Notes: generated by a model from the sequence alone, not told the origin. A DNA stretch of 64,000 nucleotides from Desnuesiella massiliensis (GCF_001403615.1 NZ_LN879455.1:248001-312000), one strand, 5' to 3'. Positions 18,020 through 27,319 are shown, counted from the first letter of the stretch. Program-made: numbers and translations.

Positions 18020-18066
18020 GGCTATGAGCTGCTGAATCATAATTATAGAAATAAGGAGAGAGGTTT

Positions 18067-18906
18067 ATGAAAAAGGGACATTTTTTTCATGAAGAGCTGC
18101 GGGATGGAATCTTCTTGATATCCTGCAAGGAATGGGAAATGAGTACAGCAACCATTAATACTTACCTGATTAGGGGCAGGGAAAAGGCGGTGCTGGTGGA
18201 TGCGGGGCTTAGAGCCTCTGGATTGAGGGAATATGCGCAGCAGCTGGCAGGGGTGCCGGTCATGCTGGTACTAAGCCACGGACATTTCGATCATACCGGT
18301 GCCGTGAATGAATTTGACGATGTATGGGTACACCCGGAGGATGCATTGATTCTGGGGAAGAACATCATTAAGTTCTTGCCCTCAAGGAAAATAACCGCGA
18401 GGATTCATAATTTGATAGAAGGAGATGAATTATTGCTCGGTGACAGAACACTTCAGGTATATGGTATTCAGGGGCATACTGCGGGAAGCATAGTACTTTA
18501 TGATCAGAAAACAAAAACCCTGATATCCGGTGACAGCATTTGCAGAAGATTGTTCTACATTGACGGTAATAAATATCCGATCAACCGGTTTTTTCATGAT
18601 CTAATGAAGGTGGACCAGCTGGATTTTACCGGAGTGTGTTCGGCCCATGACCGTTTCCTCCTGCCAAAGACTCAGATTCGGCACATGATTGATGTTATAT
18701 CAGAGGGGATCTTTTATAGTAATATTACGATACGTATTCTGGGACGTAAGTATTTCCAGGTGAAATACGGTACCGGACCGGAGGATCCTGATTTTATTGA
18801 TTTTTCTGCTCCCATTGCATGCAGAGAACAGTTAAAGCTTGAAGTTGATGATTTTCTTAAGAAGAGCGGGTATCAGTCGATTCAGAAGGGAGGAAGTTAT
18901 GAATAA
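18067..18906 (+). CDS. MBL-fold metallo-hydrolase
   Basis: A 279-residue metallo-beta-lactamase-fold hydrolase. The metal-binding signature HGHFDH lies near residue 78, with GHTAGS near residue 142, a later metal-bridging aspartate in SGDS, and a histidine in CSAHDRF. The family covers glyoxalase II-like thioesterases, lactonases and many uncharacterised hydrolases. It is probably cytoplasmic. Its start follows AAGGAGAG. Its last codons overlap the next gene by eight bases, so translation of the two is coupled. Confidence 0.85.
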   Translation: MKKGHFFHEELRDGIFLISCKEWEMSTATINTYLIRGREKAVLVDAGLRASGLREYAQQLAGVPVMLVLSHGHFDHTGAVNEFDDVWVHPEDALILGKNIIKFLPSRKITARIHNLIEGDELLLGDRTLQVYGIQGHTAGSIVLYDQKTKTLISGDSICRRLFYIDGNKYPINRFFHDLMKVDQLDFTGVCSAHDRFLLPKTQIRHMIDVISEGIFYSNITIRILGRKYFQVKYGTGPEDPDFIDFSAPIACREQLKLEVDDFLKKSGYQSIQKGGSYE

Positions 18907-19969
18907 AGCGATTCTGATTCTTTACTTTTTCAGCATGAAGCTGAAAAGAGCAGGTCTGAAAATGAAAAGACTCTTTCATAGAAAAAGGCCTGTGGGTGCC
19001 TTTATTACACCGCAGGACACGGTGGACAGTATCATAGAGCATCCTGTACTGGTTGAAGAAAAGGCAAAAATCTATCAGCGGTCCAAGGAGAATGACATAA
19101 TGGCAATACAGACACTTGATAAATTCGTATTGGGCTTTTCAAAAACCACAGGACAAATCTATGCGGACGGTCTGAATGCGATAATTAAAAATCACGGCAA
19201 TAAGGTGAGGGTTTACAGACAGATCTATTCCGAGGAAGAGATAAAAAAAGATTCCACTAAGGCCAATGCTAGTCTGCATTATTTTCCTTCCGGGAAGAAA
19301 TCAAAGTTTATTATAGTATGTCCCGGAGGTGCCTATGCTAATTGCGAAGCCCTGTCGGAGGGTTATCCACTGGCACTTCATCTGAACGGTCTGGGATATA
19401 CTGCTTTCGTGCTTTCCTATCGTGTAAGGGAGGAAGCATATAATCTGGCACCGGTGGAAGATCTGGCAGCGGCTGTCCGGTATGTTCTTGACCGTGCAGA
19501 TGAATTGAATATAGTTCCTGAAGATTATGCGGTTCTGGGATTTTCAGCAGGAGGGCATCTGGTTGGATGCTATGGGCTTGACAATATAGGCTATAAGAAA
19601 TTTAATCTGCCGAAACCCGGAGCCATCATGATAGCATATGGACTCATATCAACTGAGAAGTTTACACATTGTAATAAGCTGCTTCTGGGGCCGGAACCGG
19701 ATGAAAAGGCTGTAAGTGCAATCAGTATCGACAGGAATATAACACCTGATTACCCTCCCGTATTTTTTTGGGCAGGTAAGAATGATCTTCTGCTAGATTA
19801 TCGCCAGCATGGAGATGAATTGGAAAAGGCTTTGCGGATGAATGAGATACCCTACGAATATCATCTGTATGAAAAGGCACAGCACGGAATATCTCTTGGT
19901 ATAGGAACCGAAGCTGAGGGATGGGTGGACAGGGCAGCAGCCTTCTGGGCTAAGCATTCAGCGAAATAG
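18899..19969 (+). CDS. Alpha/beta hydrolase, acetyl-esterase (BD-FAE/Abhydrolase_3) type
   Basis: A 356-residue esterase. PGGAY (the HGG-type oxyanion motif) is followed by LSYRV, the nucleophile elbow GFSAGGH, an aspartate in GKNDLLLDY and a histidine in AQHGISLG. Homologues remove acetyl or feruloyl groups from hemicellulose. That fits the two glycosidases downstream. ATG 18899 lies after GGGAGGAAG and overlaps the MBL gene by eight bases; an earlier ATG lies deep inside that gene. There is a short basic and hydrophobic N-terminus but no clear signal peptide. Confidence 0.82.
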   Translation: MNKAILILYFFSMKLKRAGLKMKRLFHRKRPVGAFITPQDTVDSIIEHPVLVEEKAKIYQRSKENDIMAIQTLDKFVLGFSKTTGQIYADGLNAIIKNHGNKVRVYRQIYSEEEIKKDSTKANASLHYFPSGKKSKFIIVCPGGAYANCEALSEGYPLALHLNGLGYTAFVLSYRVREEAYNLAPVEDLAAAVRYVLDRADELNIVPEDYAVLGFSAGGHLVGCYGLDNIGYKKFNLPKPGAIMIAYGLISTEKFTHCNKLLLGPEPDEKAVSAISIDRNITPDYPPVFFWAGKNDLLLDYRQHGDELEKALRMNEIPYEYHLYEKAQHGISLGIGTEAEGWVDRAAAFWAKHSAK

Positions 19970-20006
19970 ATAATGCGCAGAATTCTTGCGCAGAATGGAG
20001 GGAAAT

Positions 20007-22250
20007 ATGATCAAAGACCTGATCAAACAAATGACATTGGAGGAAAAGGCAGGATTGTGCTCCGGTGCAGATTACTGGCATACGAAAGCAGTGGAAAGAC
20101 TGGGCATTCCGGCCGTGATGGTAACGGACGGCCCGCATGGTCTTCGCAAGCAGGAAGGGGAAGCAGATCATCTCGGTCTGAACCAGAGTGTTGCTGCTGT
20201 ATGTTTTCCTCCGGCCTGTGCGAGTGCTTCCAGCTTTGATGAGAATTTATTACACCGGATGGGCAGGGCTCTGGGTGAAGAATGCAGATCAGAGAATATA
20301 GCGATTTTACTGGGACCTGCTGTTAATATTAAGAGAAGTCCGCTTTGCGGTCGTAATTTTGAATATTTCTCAGAGGACCCTTATCTGACCGGTAAGCTTT
20401 CTTCAGCACAGATTAAGGGGATTCAGGAATGGGAGGTTGGTACCAGCCTAAAACATTATGCAGTCAATAATCAGGAGACCTGCCGCATGACCTGCTCCTC
20501 AGAGGTGGATGAACGTACGCTGCGTGAAATCTATCTGGCGGGTTTTGAGATGGCTGTGAGAGAGGCAAGGCCTTGGACCGTAATGAGCAGCTATAACAAA
20601 GTTAATGGAGAATATGCCAGTGAAAATAAAAAGCTGCTTACGGATATCCTGCGTGAGGATTGGGGCTTCGAGGGCTTCGTAATGTCGGACTGGGGAGCTG
20701 TTAACGACAGAGTAAAGAGCCTTGAGGCAGGACTGGAGCTTGAAATGCCCTCTTCCAGCGGTATTCGTGATGAACAGATTGTAAAAGCAGTCAGAGAAGG
20801 TTTGCTCCCGGAGGAACTATTGGATCTGGCTGTGGAACGAATTCTTAAGGTTATTTTCAAATATTCACAGGCCGATGCTACCGATATGCAATATGATAGA
20901 GAGGAACATCACAAGATAGCAACGGATATGGCAAAGGAATGTGCTGTTCTTTTGAAGAATGAAGGTGCGCTACCACTGAGTCGTCAGACAAAAGTTGCCT
21001 ACATAGGTGCCTTTGCCAAAATACCGCGTTATCAGGGAGGAGGCTCCAGCCACATCCATGCCAGCAGGGTAACTAATGCATTTGATATCGGTAGGGATAA
21101 AAATCCTAACATAATTTATGCGGAAGGTTTCCCACATGACAAGGATCAGGCAGATCAATCCCTTTTTGGAGAAGCAGTCAAAGCTGCTTCTGAAGCGGAT
21201 GCAGCCATTATCTTTGCAGGATTACCCGAATCCTTTGATTCCGAGGGTATTGACAGAAGACATATGGGGCTGCCGGAATGTCAGAACCGGCTAATTGAGC
21301 TGATCGCGGCAGTGCAGAAGAATACCATCGTAGTTCTTCATAATGGCTCTGCTGTGGAAATGCCCTGGGCAGATAAGGTGAATGCTATTCTTGAAATGTT
21401 TCTTGCAGGTCAGGGAGTCGGTGAGGCAACAGATGCGCTGTTATATGCAGATGCAAATCCCTGCGGCAGACTGGCAGAAACCTTTCCGATTCGGCTTGAG
21501 GATACCCCGTCATATTTGAATTTCCCTGGAGATGGCAAAAAGGTCGTTTATTCGGAAGGGATTTATATCGGTTACCGTTATTATGAGGCTAAAAAAATCC
21601 AGGTATTATTCCCCTTTGGCCATGGACTGTCCTATACCGAATTCTCCTATCAGGATATCCAGGTAAGCCGTGGTAATTTTACAGAGGGTGAGAGCATAAC
21701 CCTAACGGCACAGATCACCAATTCAGGGAAGATGGCAGGAAAAGAAGTAGTGCAGCTCTATGTCAGCGACCGTACCGGCACCCCGGGCAGGCCTGTAAAG
21801 GAGTTAAAAGGATTTGTCAAGGTAGAGCTTAAACCGGGAGAGACGAAGCCGGTAACCTTTGAAATCGATTCACGTTCCCTATCCTGGTATAACGAAGAAA
21901 TCGGAGACTGGTATGCTGCCGGTGGAACCTACGAGCTTTTACTGGCTCATTCCTCTGCAGATATACGTCTATCGAAGAAGGTTGAATTCACTCCTGTAAG
22001 GAAGATTCCTTTCCTGGTGGATGAGAATACAACGATAGGCTCATTGCTGAAAAATCCCAAAACCTCACCCATTATGTCGATGATGTTTTCGAAGTTTAGC
22101 GGAGGCATTACATCAGGCTTTGGCAGTTCAGATGAGGTGCTGAATGAAATGACGGGAGGGCTGCCGCTCAGGGCACTGTTTGGATTTTCAAAGATTACAG
22201 AGGATCAGATGAAGGAACTAATCTATGTACTAAAGGAGCAGCTGAAATAA
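20007..22250 (+). CDS. Glycoside hydrolase family 3 (beta-glucosidase-like)
   Basis: A 747-residue GH3 enzyme that releases terminal beta-linked sugars (glucose, xylose or similar). The order is the N-terminal TIM-barrel-like domain with KHYAVNNQE and the nucleophile Asp228 in VMSDWGAV, then the C-terminal alpha/beta sandwich, then a fibronectin III-like domain (about residues 555-640). There is no signal peptide, so it is probably cytoplasmic and acts on imported oligosaccharides. ATG 20007 follows GGAGGGAAAT. It lies 37 bases after the esterase gene, as part of the island operon. Confidence 0.93.
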   Translation: MIKDLIKQMTLEEKAGLCSGADYWHTKAVERLGIPAVMVTDGPHGLRKQEGEADHLGLNQSVAAVCFPPACASASSFDENLLHRMGRALGEECRSENIAILLGPAVNIKRSPLCGRNFEYFSEDPYLTGKLSSAQIKGIQEWEVGTSLKHYAVNNQETCRMTCSSEVDERTLREIYLAGFEMAVREARPWTVMSSYNKVNGEYASENKKLLTDILREDWGFEGFVMSDWGAVNDRVKSLEAGLELEMPSSSGIRDEQIVKAVREGLLPEELLDLAVERILKVIFKYSQADATDMQYDREEHHKIATDMAKECAVLLKNEGALPLSRQTKVAYIGAFAKIPRYQGGGSSHIHASRVTNAFDIGRDKNPNIIYAEGFPHDKDQADQSLFGEAVKAASEADAAIIFAGLPESFDSEGIDRRHMGLPECQNRLIELIAAVQKNTIVVLHNGSAVEMPWADKVNAILEMFLAGQGVGEATDALLYADANPCGRLAETFPIRLEDTPSYLNFPGDGKKVVYSEGIYIGYRYYEAKKIQVLFPFGHGLSYTEFSYQDIQVSRGNFTEGESITLTAQITNSGKMAGKEVVQLYVSDRTGTPGRPVKELKGFVKVELKPGETKPVTFEIDSRSLSWYNEEIGDWYAAGGTYELLLAHSSADIRLSKKVEFTPVRKIPFLVDENTTIGSLLKNPKTSPIMSMMFSKFSGGITSGFGSSDEVLNEMTGGLPLRALFGFSKITEDQMKELIYVLKEQLK

Positions 22251-22494
22251 CTTAATAAATGACCGGGCTGTTTCATAATAATCTATTGTATTGCTCATCT
22301 TGTGATGAACTATTATTACAGTTAATTTGATTATAGGCAATATGATACTCAGACCGCATTTGAGAGGAAGCAGATATACAAAAGTGATGGAACGCTTTGG
22401 GCACAGCCGGAGCAGTGAGATCACCGATTAGTATGAAGCTTCCTTTTCATTTTGAATATAAAAGCTGCCGGATGGCAGCATGATGGAGGTAAGA

Positions 22495-25188
22495 ATGAAA
22501 TCATTTATAAAAGAACTAATTGAACAGAAGGAAGATAATTATATTCTGCCATTTTTCTGGCAGCATGGAGAGAGTGAAGAGAAGCTGAGGGAGTATATGG
22601 AGGCAATCCATAGCTGTGGTATTCGTGCAGTCTGTGTGGAGGCCAGACCCCATCCGGATTATCTTGGACCGGGCTGGTGGCATGATATGGATATAATTAT
22701 TGATGAAGCTAAGAAAAGGGATATGAAGCTGTGGATTCTGGATGATGCACATTTTCCTACCGGCTATGCCGCCGGAAAAATTGCCGAGTCAGAGGATAAA
22801 TACTGTAAGCAGTACATTAGTCGGAAGTTCATCGATGTAAGCGGCCCTACACCTGAGGTTGAGGTTAGTCTTGCCGCCATGATGATGCCGATCATGCTGC
22901 CCTCCGGATTAAATCTTGAAATGTTTGGTATGAGCTCGGAGAAGAAGCGCTATTTTACAGATGACAGAATCCTGTCCATCCGTGCATATCAGATGGATAG
23001 GGAATCATCCTTGATTGGGGAAGGAATCGATCTTATTGCAAATATTGTGAACGGAAAATTAATATGGGACGTTCCCCAGGGTACCTGGAGGATTAATGTT
23101 CTTTTTATTACCAGAAATGGTGAGGGGCGCTGCGACTATATCAGTATGGTGGATAAAGCTTCCTGTAGAATCCAGATTGATGCGGTGTATGAACCTCATT
23201 ATGAGCATTACAAAGAAGAATTTGGGAAAACAATTGCAGGCTTCTTTTCGGATGAACCCTGCCTCGGCAACAGCATCGGCTATAATTTTGATGAGTCCAT
23301 CGGAAAGAAAAAAGCACCGCTTCCCTGGAGCAGCCAGCTTGAGAAAATGTTGGAGGAGAAGCTGGGGAAGGAGTATTTACCATATTATCCTGCACTCTGG
23401 ACCGACATGGCGGATGAGAAGGTAAATGCCAGGGTTCGCTATGCCTATATGGACTGTGTGACCAGACTGGTGGAAGAGAATTTTTCCAGACAGATCGGAC
23501 AGTGGTGTGAGGAAAGAGGAGTGGAATACATCGGTCATATCGTGGAGGATAATAATCAGCATAGCAGACTTGGCAGCAGCCAGGGACATTTTTTCCGCTC
23601 CATGATGGGCCAGCATATGTCAGGAATTGATAATATCGGAGATCAGGTTCTTCCCGGAGGAGAAAATCATAAAAGAGAAGCATTGTTGGGTGCGGATAAG
23701 GATGGAGAGTTTTATCATTATGAACTCGGAAAGCTGGGTTCGTCCCTTGCCCATATCGATCCGAAGAAACAGGGAAGGGCTATGTGTGAAATCTTCGGAG
23801 CTTACGGCTGGAGGCTTGGGATAAGAACGATGAAATATCTGACGGATCATTTTCTGGTGAGAGGTATTAATGTATATGTACCTCACGCATTTTCACCAAA
23901 GGATTTTCCTGATTCGGACTGCCCGCCTCATTTTTATGCCGGGGGAGAGGATCCTCAGTTTAATTATTTTAAAAAGCTGATGCACTACACCAATCGTATG
24001 TGCCATCTATTGAACGGAGGTACACATATAGCACCGGCAGCAGTATTGTATCACGGAGAAGCCGAATGGACTGGCGGCTGTATGTTTAATCAGAAGGTTG
24101 CCAGAGAGCTGCTGGAAAGCCAGATTGATTTTGATATTCTTCCCTCCGATGTTTTTGCAGACATGTCAGCTTACAAGGCAGCATTTGATGGCTGCCTACA
24201 GGTGAATGGTGAAAGCTATGACTGCTTTATTGTTCCATATGCAGAATTTATCACAAAGGAAGTGGCTGTATTTGCCAGTACTGCATCAAAAAAGGGCTTC
24301 CCGGTATTCTTTGTTCAAGGGCTTCCGGAGGGAATCTGTAATATAGATAAGCGGGAAGAGGAGAAGCTGCTACTTGACGGACTGTCCGAATGCATTGTAG
24401 TTCCTCTGGAGGCTTTGTCAAAAACACTGAAGGATAACAAATTATTTGAAATCAGCAGTGACAATCAATTTAATGCGCTGCGTTATTACCATTACCGTAA
24501 GGAGCAGACAGAGATATATATGTTCTCCAATGAAAGTATCGGTAAGGATTACAATGGCTGGATAACCGTGAAATCAAAAGGAGAGGTCAGCTTATATGAT
24601 GCTATGGACAACAGGATAATTCCGGCAGAATACAGAAATACCGAAGACGGAACAAGCATACATATCAGATTAACACCCTATCAGAGTGTGGTTGCTCTGT
24701 TTGAGGATCTGAAGGAGGTGGAAGAACAAGGCGATTTCAAGGCTAAGTCGGAATACAGACTGGGCGCAGCATGGCGCATCTCCAGTGCCGAAGTCAGTCA
24801 ATATCCGGAGTTTCATCCTGTTGAAGTTACGACGGAGTTAAGAAGCATGGGTCGGGTATTACCTGCCTTTTCTGGTTATTTACGTTATGAAAGTGAGTTT
24901 ATTTATGATATAATGCCAACCGGTAGGGAGCTATTGAATATTACAGATGTCTATGAAGGCGCTGAAGTCTGGCTGAATGGCCGCTGTCTTGGAATGAAAA
25001 TCTGTCCACCATATCAGTTTCTTTTGGGAGAAGCATTAAGAGCCGGAGAGAACCATATAAGGATTGAGGTTGCCACAACCCTGGACCGGAAGGTGAAATC
25101 CCTTCCCCAGGATATGCGTTCCCTGATGTTCTATTCAAAGATAACAGAGCCGACGGGTATTGTAGGAAGTGTGGAAATCTGGAGTTGA
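22495..25188 (+). CDS. Large glycosyl hydrolase with C-terminal sugar-binding jelly roll
   Basis: An 897-residue protein that begins like a TIM-barrel glycosidase (FFWQHGESEE, then LWILDDAHFPTGYAAG) and contains FFSDEPCLGN. The last 150 residues (YLRYESEF, then EGAEVWLNGRCLG) form the jelly-roll sugar-binding domain of GH2/GH106-like enzymes. It resembles alpha-L-rhamnosidase-type or uncharacterised glycosidases; the precise family is uncertain. There is no signal peptide. ATG 22495 has GGAGGT just upstream (22485-22490); the ATG at 22480 precedes that site. It lies 244 bases after the GH3 gene. Confidence 0.78.
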   Translation: MKSFIKELIEQKEDNYILPFFWQHGESEEKLREYMEAIHSCGIRAVCVEARPHPDYLGPGWWHDMDIIIDEAKKRDMKLWILDDAHFPTGYAAGKIAESEDKYCKQYISRKFIDVSGPTPEVEVSLAAMMMPIMLPSGLNLEMFGMSSEKKRYFTDDRILSIRAYQMDRESSLIGEGIDLIANIVNGKLIWDVPQGTWRINVLFITRNGEGRCDYISMVDKASCRIQIDAVYEPHYEHYKEEFGKTIAGFFSDEPCLGNSIGYNFDESIGKKKAPLPWSSQLEKMLEEKLGKEYLPYYPALWTDMADEKVNARVRYAYMDCVTRLVEENFSRQIGQWCEERGVEYIGHIVEDNNQHSRLGSSQGHFFRSMMGQHMSGIDNIGDQVLPGGENHKREALLGADKDGEFYHYELGKLGSSLAHIDPKKQGRAMCEIFGAYGWRLGIRTMKYLTDHFLVRGINVYVPHAFSPKDFPDSDCPPHFYAGGEDPQFNYFKKLMHYTNRMCHLLNGGTHIAPAAVLYHGEAEWTGGCMFNQKVARELLESQIDFDILPSDVFADMSAYKAAFDGCLQVNGESYDCFIVPYAEFITKEVAVFASTASKKGFPVFFVQGLPEGICNIDKREEEKLLLDGLSECIVVPLEALSKTLKDNKLFEISSDNQFNALRYYHYRKEQTEIYMFSNESIGKDYNGWITVKSKGEVSLYDAMDNRIIPAEYRNTEDGTSIHIRLTPYQSVVALFEDLKEVEEQGDFKAKSEYRLGAAWRISSAEVSQYPEFHPVEVTTELRSMGRVLPAFSGYLRYESEFIYDIMPTGRELLNITDVYEGAEVWLNGRCLGMKICPPYQFLLGEALRAGENHIRIEVATTLDRKVKSLPQDMRSLMFYSKITEPTGIVGSVEIWS

Positions 25189-25544
25189 TTCTTCTTCATA
25201 ACCTACCTGTGGAGGATACTGATGAGTGGAAGGCTGGTACGAAGGATCCGGTAATACTTGAGATGGTTGAGGAGTCAGCAATAAAAACCCTGGAGAAGTT
25301 TTATCTGGATATAACCGGCAATAAATTTGTGAAGGGTACAAAAATAAGCCCTAAGCTGGAAGGAACCATCTACTCAAGAGTCAGTAAGCATAAGGAAATA
25401 ATCAAAATCATTGAAAACAGCCCTGATATGGTTAAGGATACGATTGAACCTGTTATTCTGAAGGGACAGGAGGCAGGTGAAATTAAAGCAGGAAGCAGCT
25501 TTGAGATGGCTCAGACCTTCTGGACTTTAATAGCTGGTGAGTAG
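25185..25544 (+). pseudogene. C-terminal fragment of a TetR-type regulator
   Basis: The frame encodes helices that resemble the ligand-binding half of a TetR protein (KIIENSPDMVKDTIEPVILK, then AGEIKAGSSFEMAQTFW). No helix-turn-helix part is present. The frame runs straight out of the end of the glycosidase gene, with a four-base overlap and no ribosome binding site. It is best explained as the 3' remnant of a gene lost at the right junction of the island. The body still has island-like base composition. Confidence 0.6.
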
Positions 25545-25664
25545 TATATTTCCAGGAATTTTGCAGGAGTTCACCCCAAGCTATCCTTTGAGTATATTAA
25601 GGGAATACTATTCTAAATACCTAAATATATCCTGCCGCCAAGGGGATTTCAGGCTTAGTGTATC

Positions 25665-25720
25665 CTCAAGGCATGTGAAGACGTTCGTGCTGTTATCCCG
25701 TAAAAAGAATGTGCCTGACA
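25665..25720 (+). repeat. Relic of a uracil-methyltransferase 3' end (attachment-like site, copy B)
   Basis: CTCAAGGCATGTGAAGACG (25665-25683) matches copy A at 14563 with one change over 18 bases. In frame it reads SRHVKTFVLLSRKK, then a stop, again like the C-terminus of an RlmD-family enzyme. Copies A and B are direct repeats about 11.1 kb apart and bracket the GC-rich gene block. The rest of the stretch 25545-25994 holds only the decayed reading frame listed separately. Confidence 0.5.
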
Positions 25721-25816
25721 TATAGGTTGAGATGGAACTGTAGTTTTTAAGCTATACAGACAGTATTGAATCAAACGTAGATGAGTTCGAACTCTTCCAG
25801 TGTACAATAGATTTTG

Positions 25817-25993
25817 ATGAAGCAAAAGAATATAGAAAAAGCTATGGAGCGTATATAGGACAAAATCAATGGGAATGCCGGTGTTACGCTTACACCGGCA
25901 AAACCTATCCCTGACGAACAGGAACCATATAAGGAGGAAGTGGGGGCAGTCGAACTTAATGATGAAATATGCAAGTTGAAAGCATTACATAAA
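25817..25993 (+). pseudogene. Decayed ORF of unknown origin
   Basis: The frame opening at ATG 25817 gives a helical start (MKQKNIEKAMERI), one stop at 25856, then a well-formed peptide. That peptide includes NGNAGVTLTPAKPIPDEQEP and VELNDEICKLKALHKII, and it runs to the 3' end of the opposing hxlR gene. Codon pattern and amino-acid mix look like a former gene, possibly from a mobile element. I do not recognise the family. Confidence 0.35.
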
Positions 25994-25994
25994 A

Positions 25995-26336
25995 TTATCC
26001 ATTATTTTGCTGATTCAGATTACTATGTTTTAGATGTTCTATTCCCCAACTATTCATTTCATCCAAAATCGGTTTTAAAGATTTGCCAAGTACCGTGAGA
26101 GAATATTCAACCTTTGGTGGTACCTCCGGATAAACTTTTCTATAAATTATCCCATCGTCCTCCATCTGCCGAAGCTGTTGTGTCAGCATCTTCTGGCTTA
26201 TTCCGTTGATTCCTTTACTGAGTTCACTAAACCTTTGTGTACCGTTATTGAATAGAGTTCTCAGAATAAGCACCTTCCATTTGTGCCCGATTAAGTTGAC
26301 GGTATGCTCAATAGGGCATGATTTATCACACGGCAT
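25995..26336 (-). CDS. HxlR family transcriptional regulator
   Basis: A 113-residue winged-helix protein. CPIEHTVNLIGHKWKVLILR is the family signature (Cys near residue 8). It is followed by the recognition region ISQKMLTQQLRQMEDDG and the wing YPEVPPKVEYSLT. HxlR proteins often sense electrophiles or redox stress and control a divergent gene. ATG 26336 is chosen because AGGAGTG precedes it; a TTG at 26354 lies upstream of that site. It is divergent from the cupin-VOC pair, with a long perfect inverted repeat between them. Confidence 0.9.
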   Translation of the reverse strand: MPCDKSCPIEHTVNLIGHKWKVLILRTLFNNGTQRFSELSKGINGISQKMLTQQLRQMEDDGIIYRKVYPEVPPKVEYSLTVLGKSLKPILDEMNSWGIEHLKHSNLNQQNNG

Positions 26337-26358
26337 TATTATCACTCCTGTCAATTAT

Positions 26359-26392
26359 TGTGCTATACTTACTATCTGGTTAGTATAGCACA
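26359..26392. promoter_or_regulatory. Perfect inverted repeat, likely HxlR operator
   Basis: TGTGCTATACT (26359-26369) and AGTATAGCACA (26382-26392) are perfect 11-base arms with a 12-base centre. The repeat lies 22 bases upstream of the hxlR start and in the divergent region with the cupin gene. HxlR-type repressors bind such dyads, so autoregulation is likely. Confidence 0.7.
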
Positions 26393-26527
26393 AAATAGTG
26401 CCTTCTTGCAAAAAGTTTGTAACGATATTATAGTAATTGTACAGCAGTAACTTATAAATCAACCGGTTTAGATTTAAATTGTTAATGATAGCTGAATAGT
26501 ATTTCAAATAGATAGGAGTGATAAGTA

Positions 26528-26854
26528 ATGAAAAAAATTAATATTGGCGATATTCTTAATTTTTCAACTGAAAAAAGTGCGCGTAAGGCAATCTTCAAAG
26601 AAGGCCAGCTGGATACAGGACTTTTGCTTTATGCTCCAGGGCAAACAACACCTGATCATAAGCATTCGGATATCGATGAAGTCTTTTATGTAATTTCTGG
26701 TGAAGGTACAATCACAATAAACAATGAAGAAATGCTTGTGAAAGAAAAGGATATAATTTTCTCACCGAATGGCGAGACACATGGATTCAATAATACCAGC
26801 TCTACCAATTGGGTTGTGTTGCAGATTAAAATTGACACTTCCAAAAAGGATTAA
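26528..26854 (+). CDS. Cupin domain protein
   Basis: A 108-residue single-domain cupin. Motif 1 contains the metal-binding histidines in TTPDHKHSDIDEVFYV, and motif 2 includes FSPNGETHGF with the third histidine. Small cupins act as isomerases, dioxygenases or ligand sensors; which one applies here cannot be told. ATG 26528 follows ATAGGAGTG. It is 46 bases before a VOC-family gene and divergent from hxlR. The three genes thus look like one stress- or electrophile-responsive unit. Confidence 0.85.
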   Translation: MKKINIGDILNFSTEKSARKAIFKEGQLDTGLLLYAPGQTTPDHKHSDIDEVFYVISGEGTITINNEEMLVKEKDIIFSPNGETHGFNNTSSTNWVVLQIKIDTSKKD

Positions 26855-26900
26855 CCCATATTTATAAAAATTCAAGATTGAGTATAGGAGGTATTGATTA

Positions 26901-27281
26901 ATGTTTACACGAATAGACCATGTTGCATTTTCTGTAAAAGACAGACAAAAGTCCATTGACTTTTATGAAAAAAACTTTGGATTTAAAAAATATTTTGAAC
27001 ACGATGTTCCCGGGGTACCGAGCCTTGAAAAGGTTGTTTATCTTAAGTTGGGCGATACCGTGTTAGAGTTTGAACATTGGACACATGAAAAGGAGAATAA
27101 CGGGTATCATTTCTGTCTCATTAGCGATGATTTTGATTTAGATTATCAAAAGCTTAAAAATGCAGGGATCCCAGTCGTAACTGAACCACATATTCCCGAG
27201 CCCAGATCACCTCAGGAAACAGGCTGGAAAAGAGTTGTTTTTCAAGGCCCTGATGGCGAATTAATTGAATTCCGAGGATAA
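26901..27281 (+). CDS. VOC family (glyoxalase/dioxygenase-like) protein
   Basis: A 126-residue protein with two beta-alpha-beta-beta-beta modules. It opens RIDHVAFSVKDRQKSIDFYE and ends with FQGPDGELIEFRG, which gives the usual H/E metal ligands at both ends. VOC enzymes include glyoxalase I, fosfomycin-resistance proteins and ring-cleaving dioxygenases. It has the glyoxalase I general shape but is not specific enough for a name. TAGGAGG precedes the ATG, and it is probably co-transcribed with the cupin gene. Confidence 0.87.
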   Translation: MFTRIDHVAFSVKDRQKSIDFYEKNFGFKKYFEHDVPGVPSLEKVVYLKLGDTVLEFEHWTHEKENNGYHFCLISDDFDLDYQKLKNAGIPVVTEPHIPEPRSPQETGWKRVVFQGPDGELIEFRG

Positions 27282-27319
27282 AGATAGAGAAGAAATAGAT
27301 TTTCTTGATTCACTCTTGA

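Noticed and set aside
23141..23683. Minus-strand open frame of 180 codons inside the large glycosidase
   Set aside because: Fully antisense to a well-supported gene, rich in Cys, His and Pro, with no ribosome binding site; it is a by-product of GC-rich codon bias.
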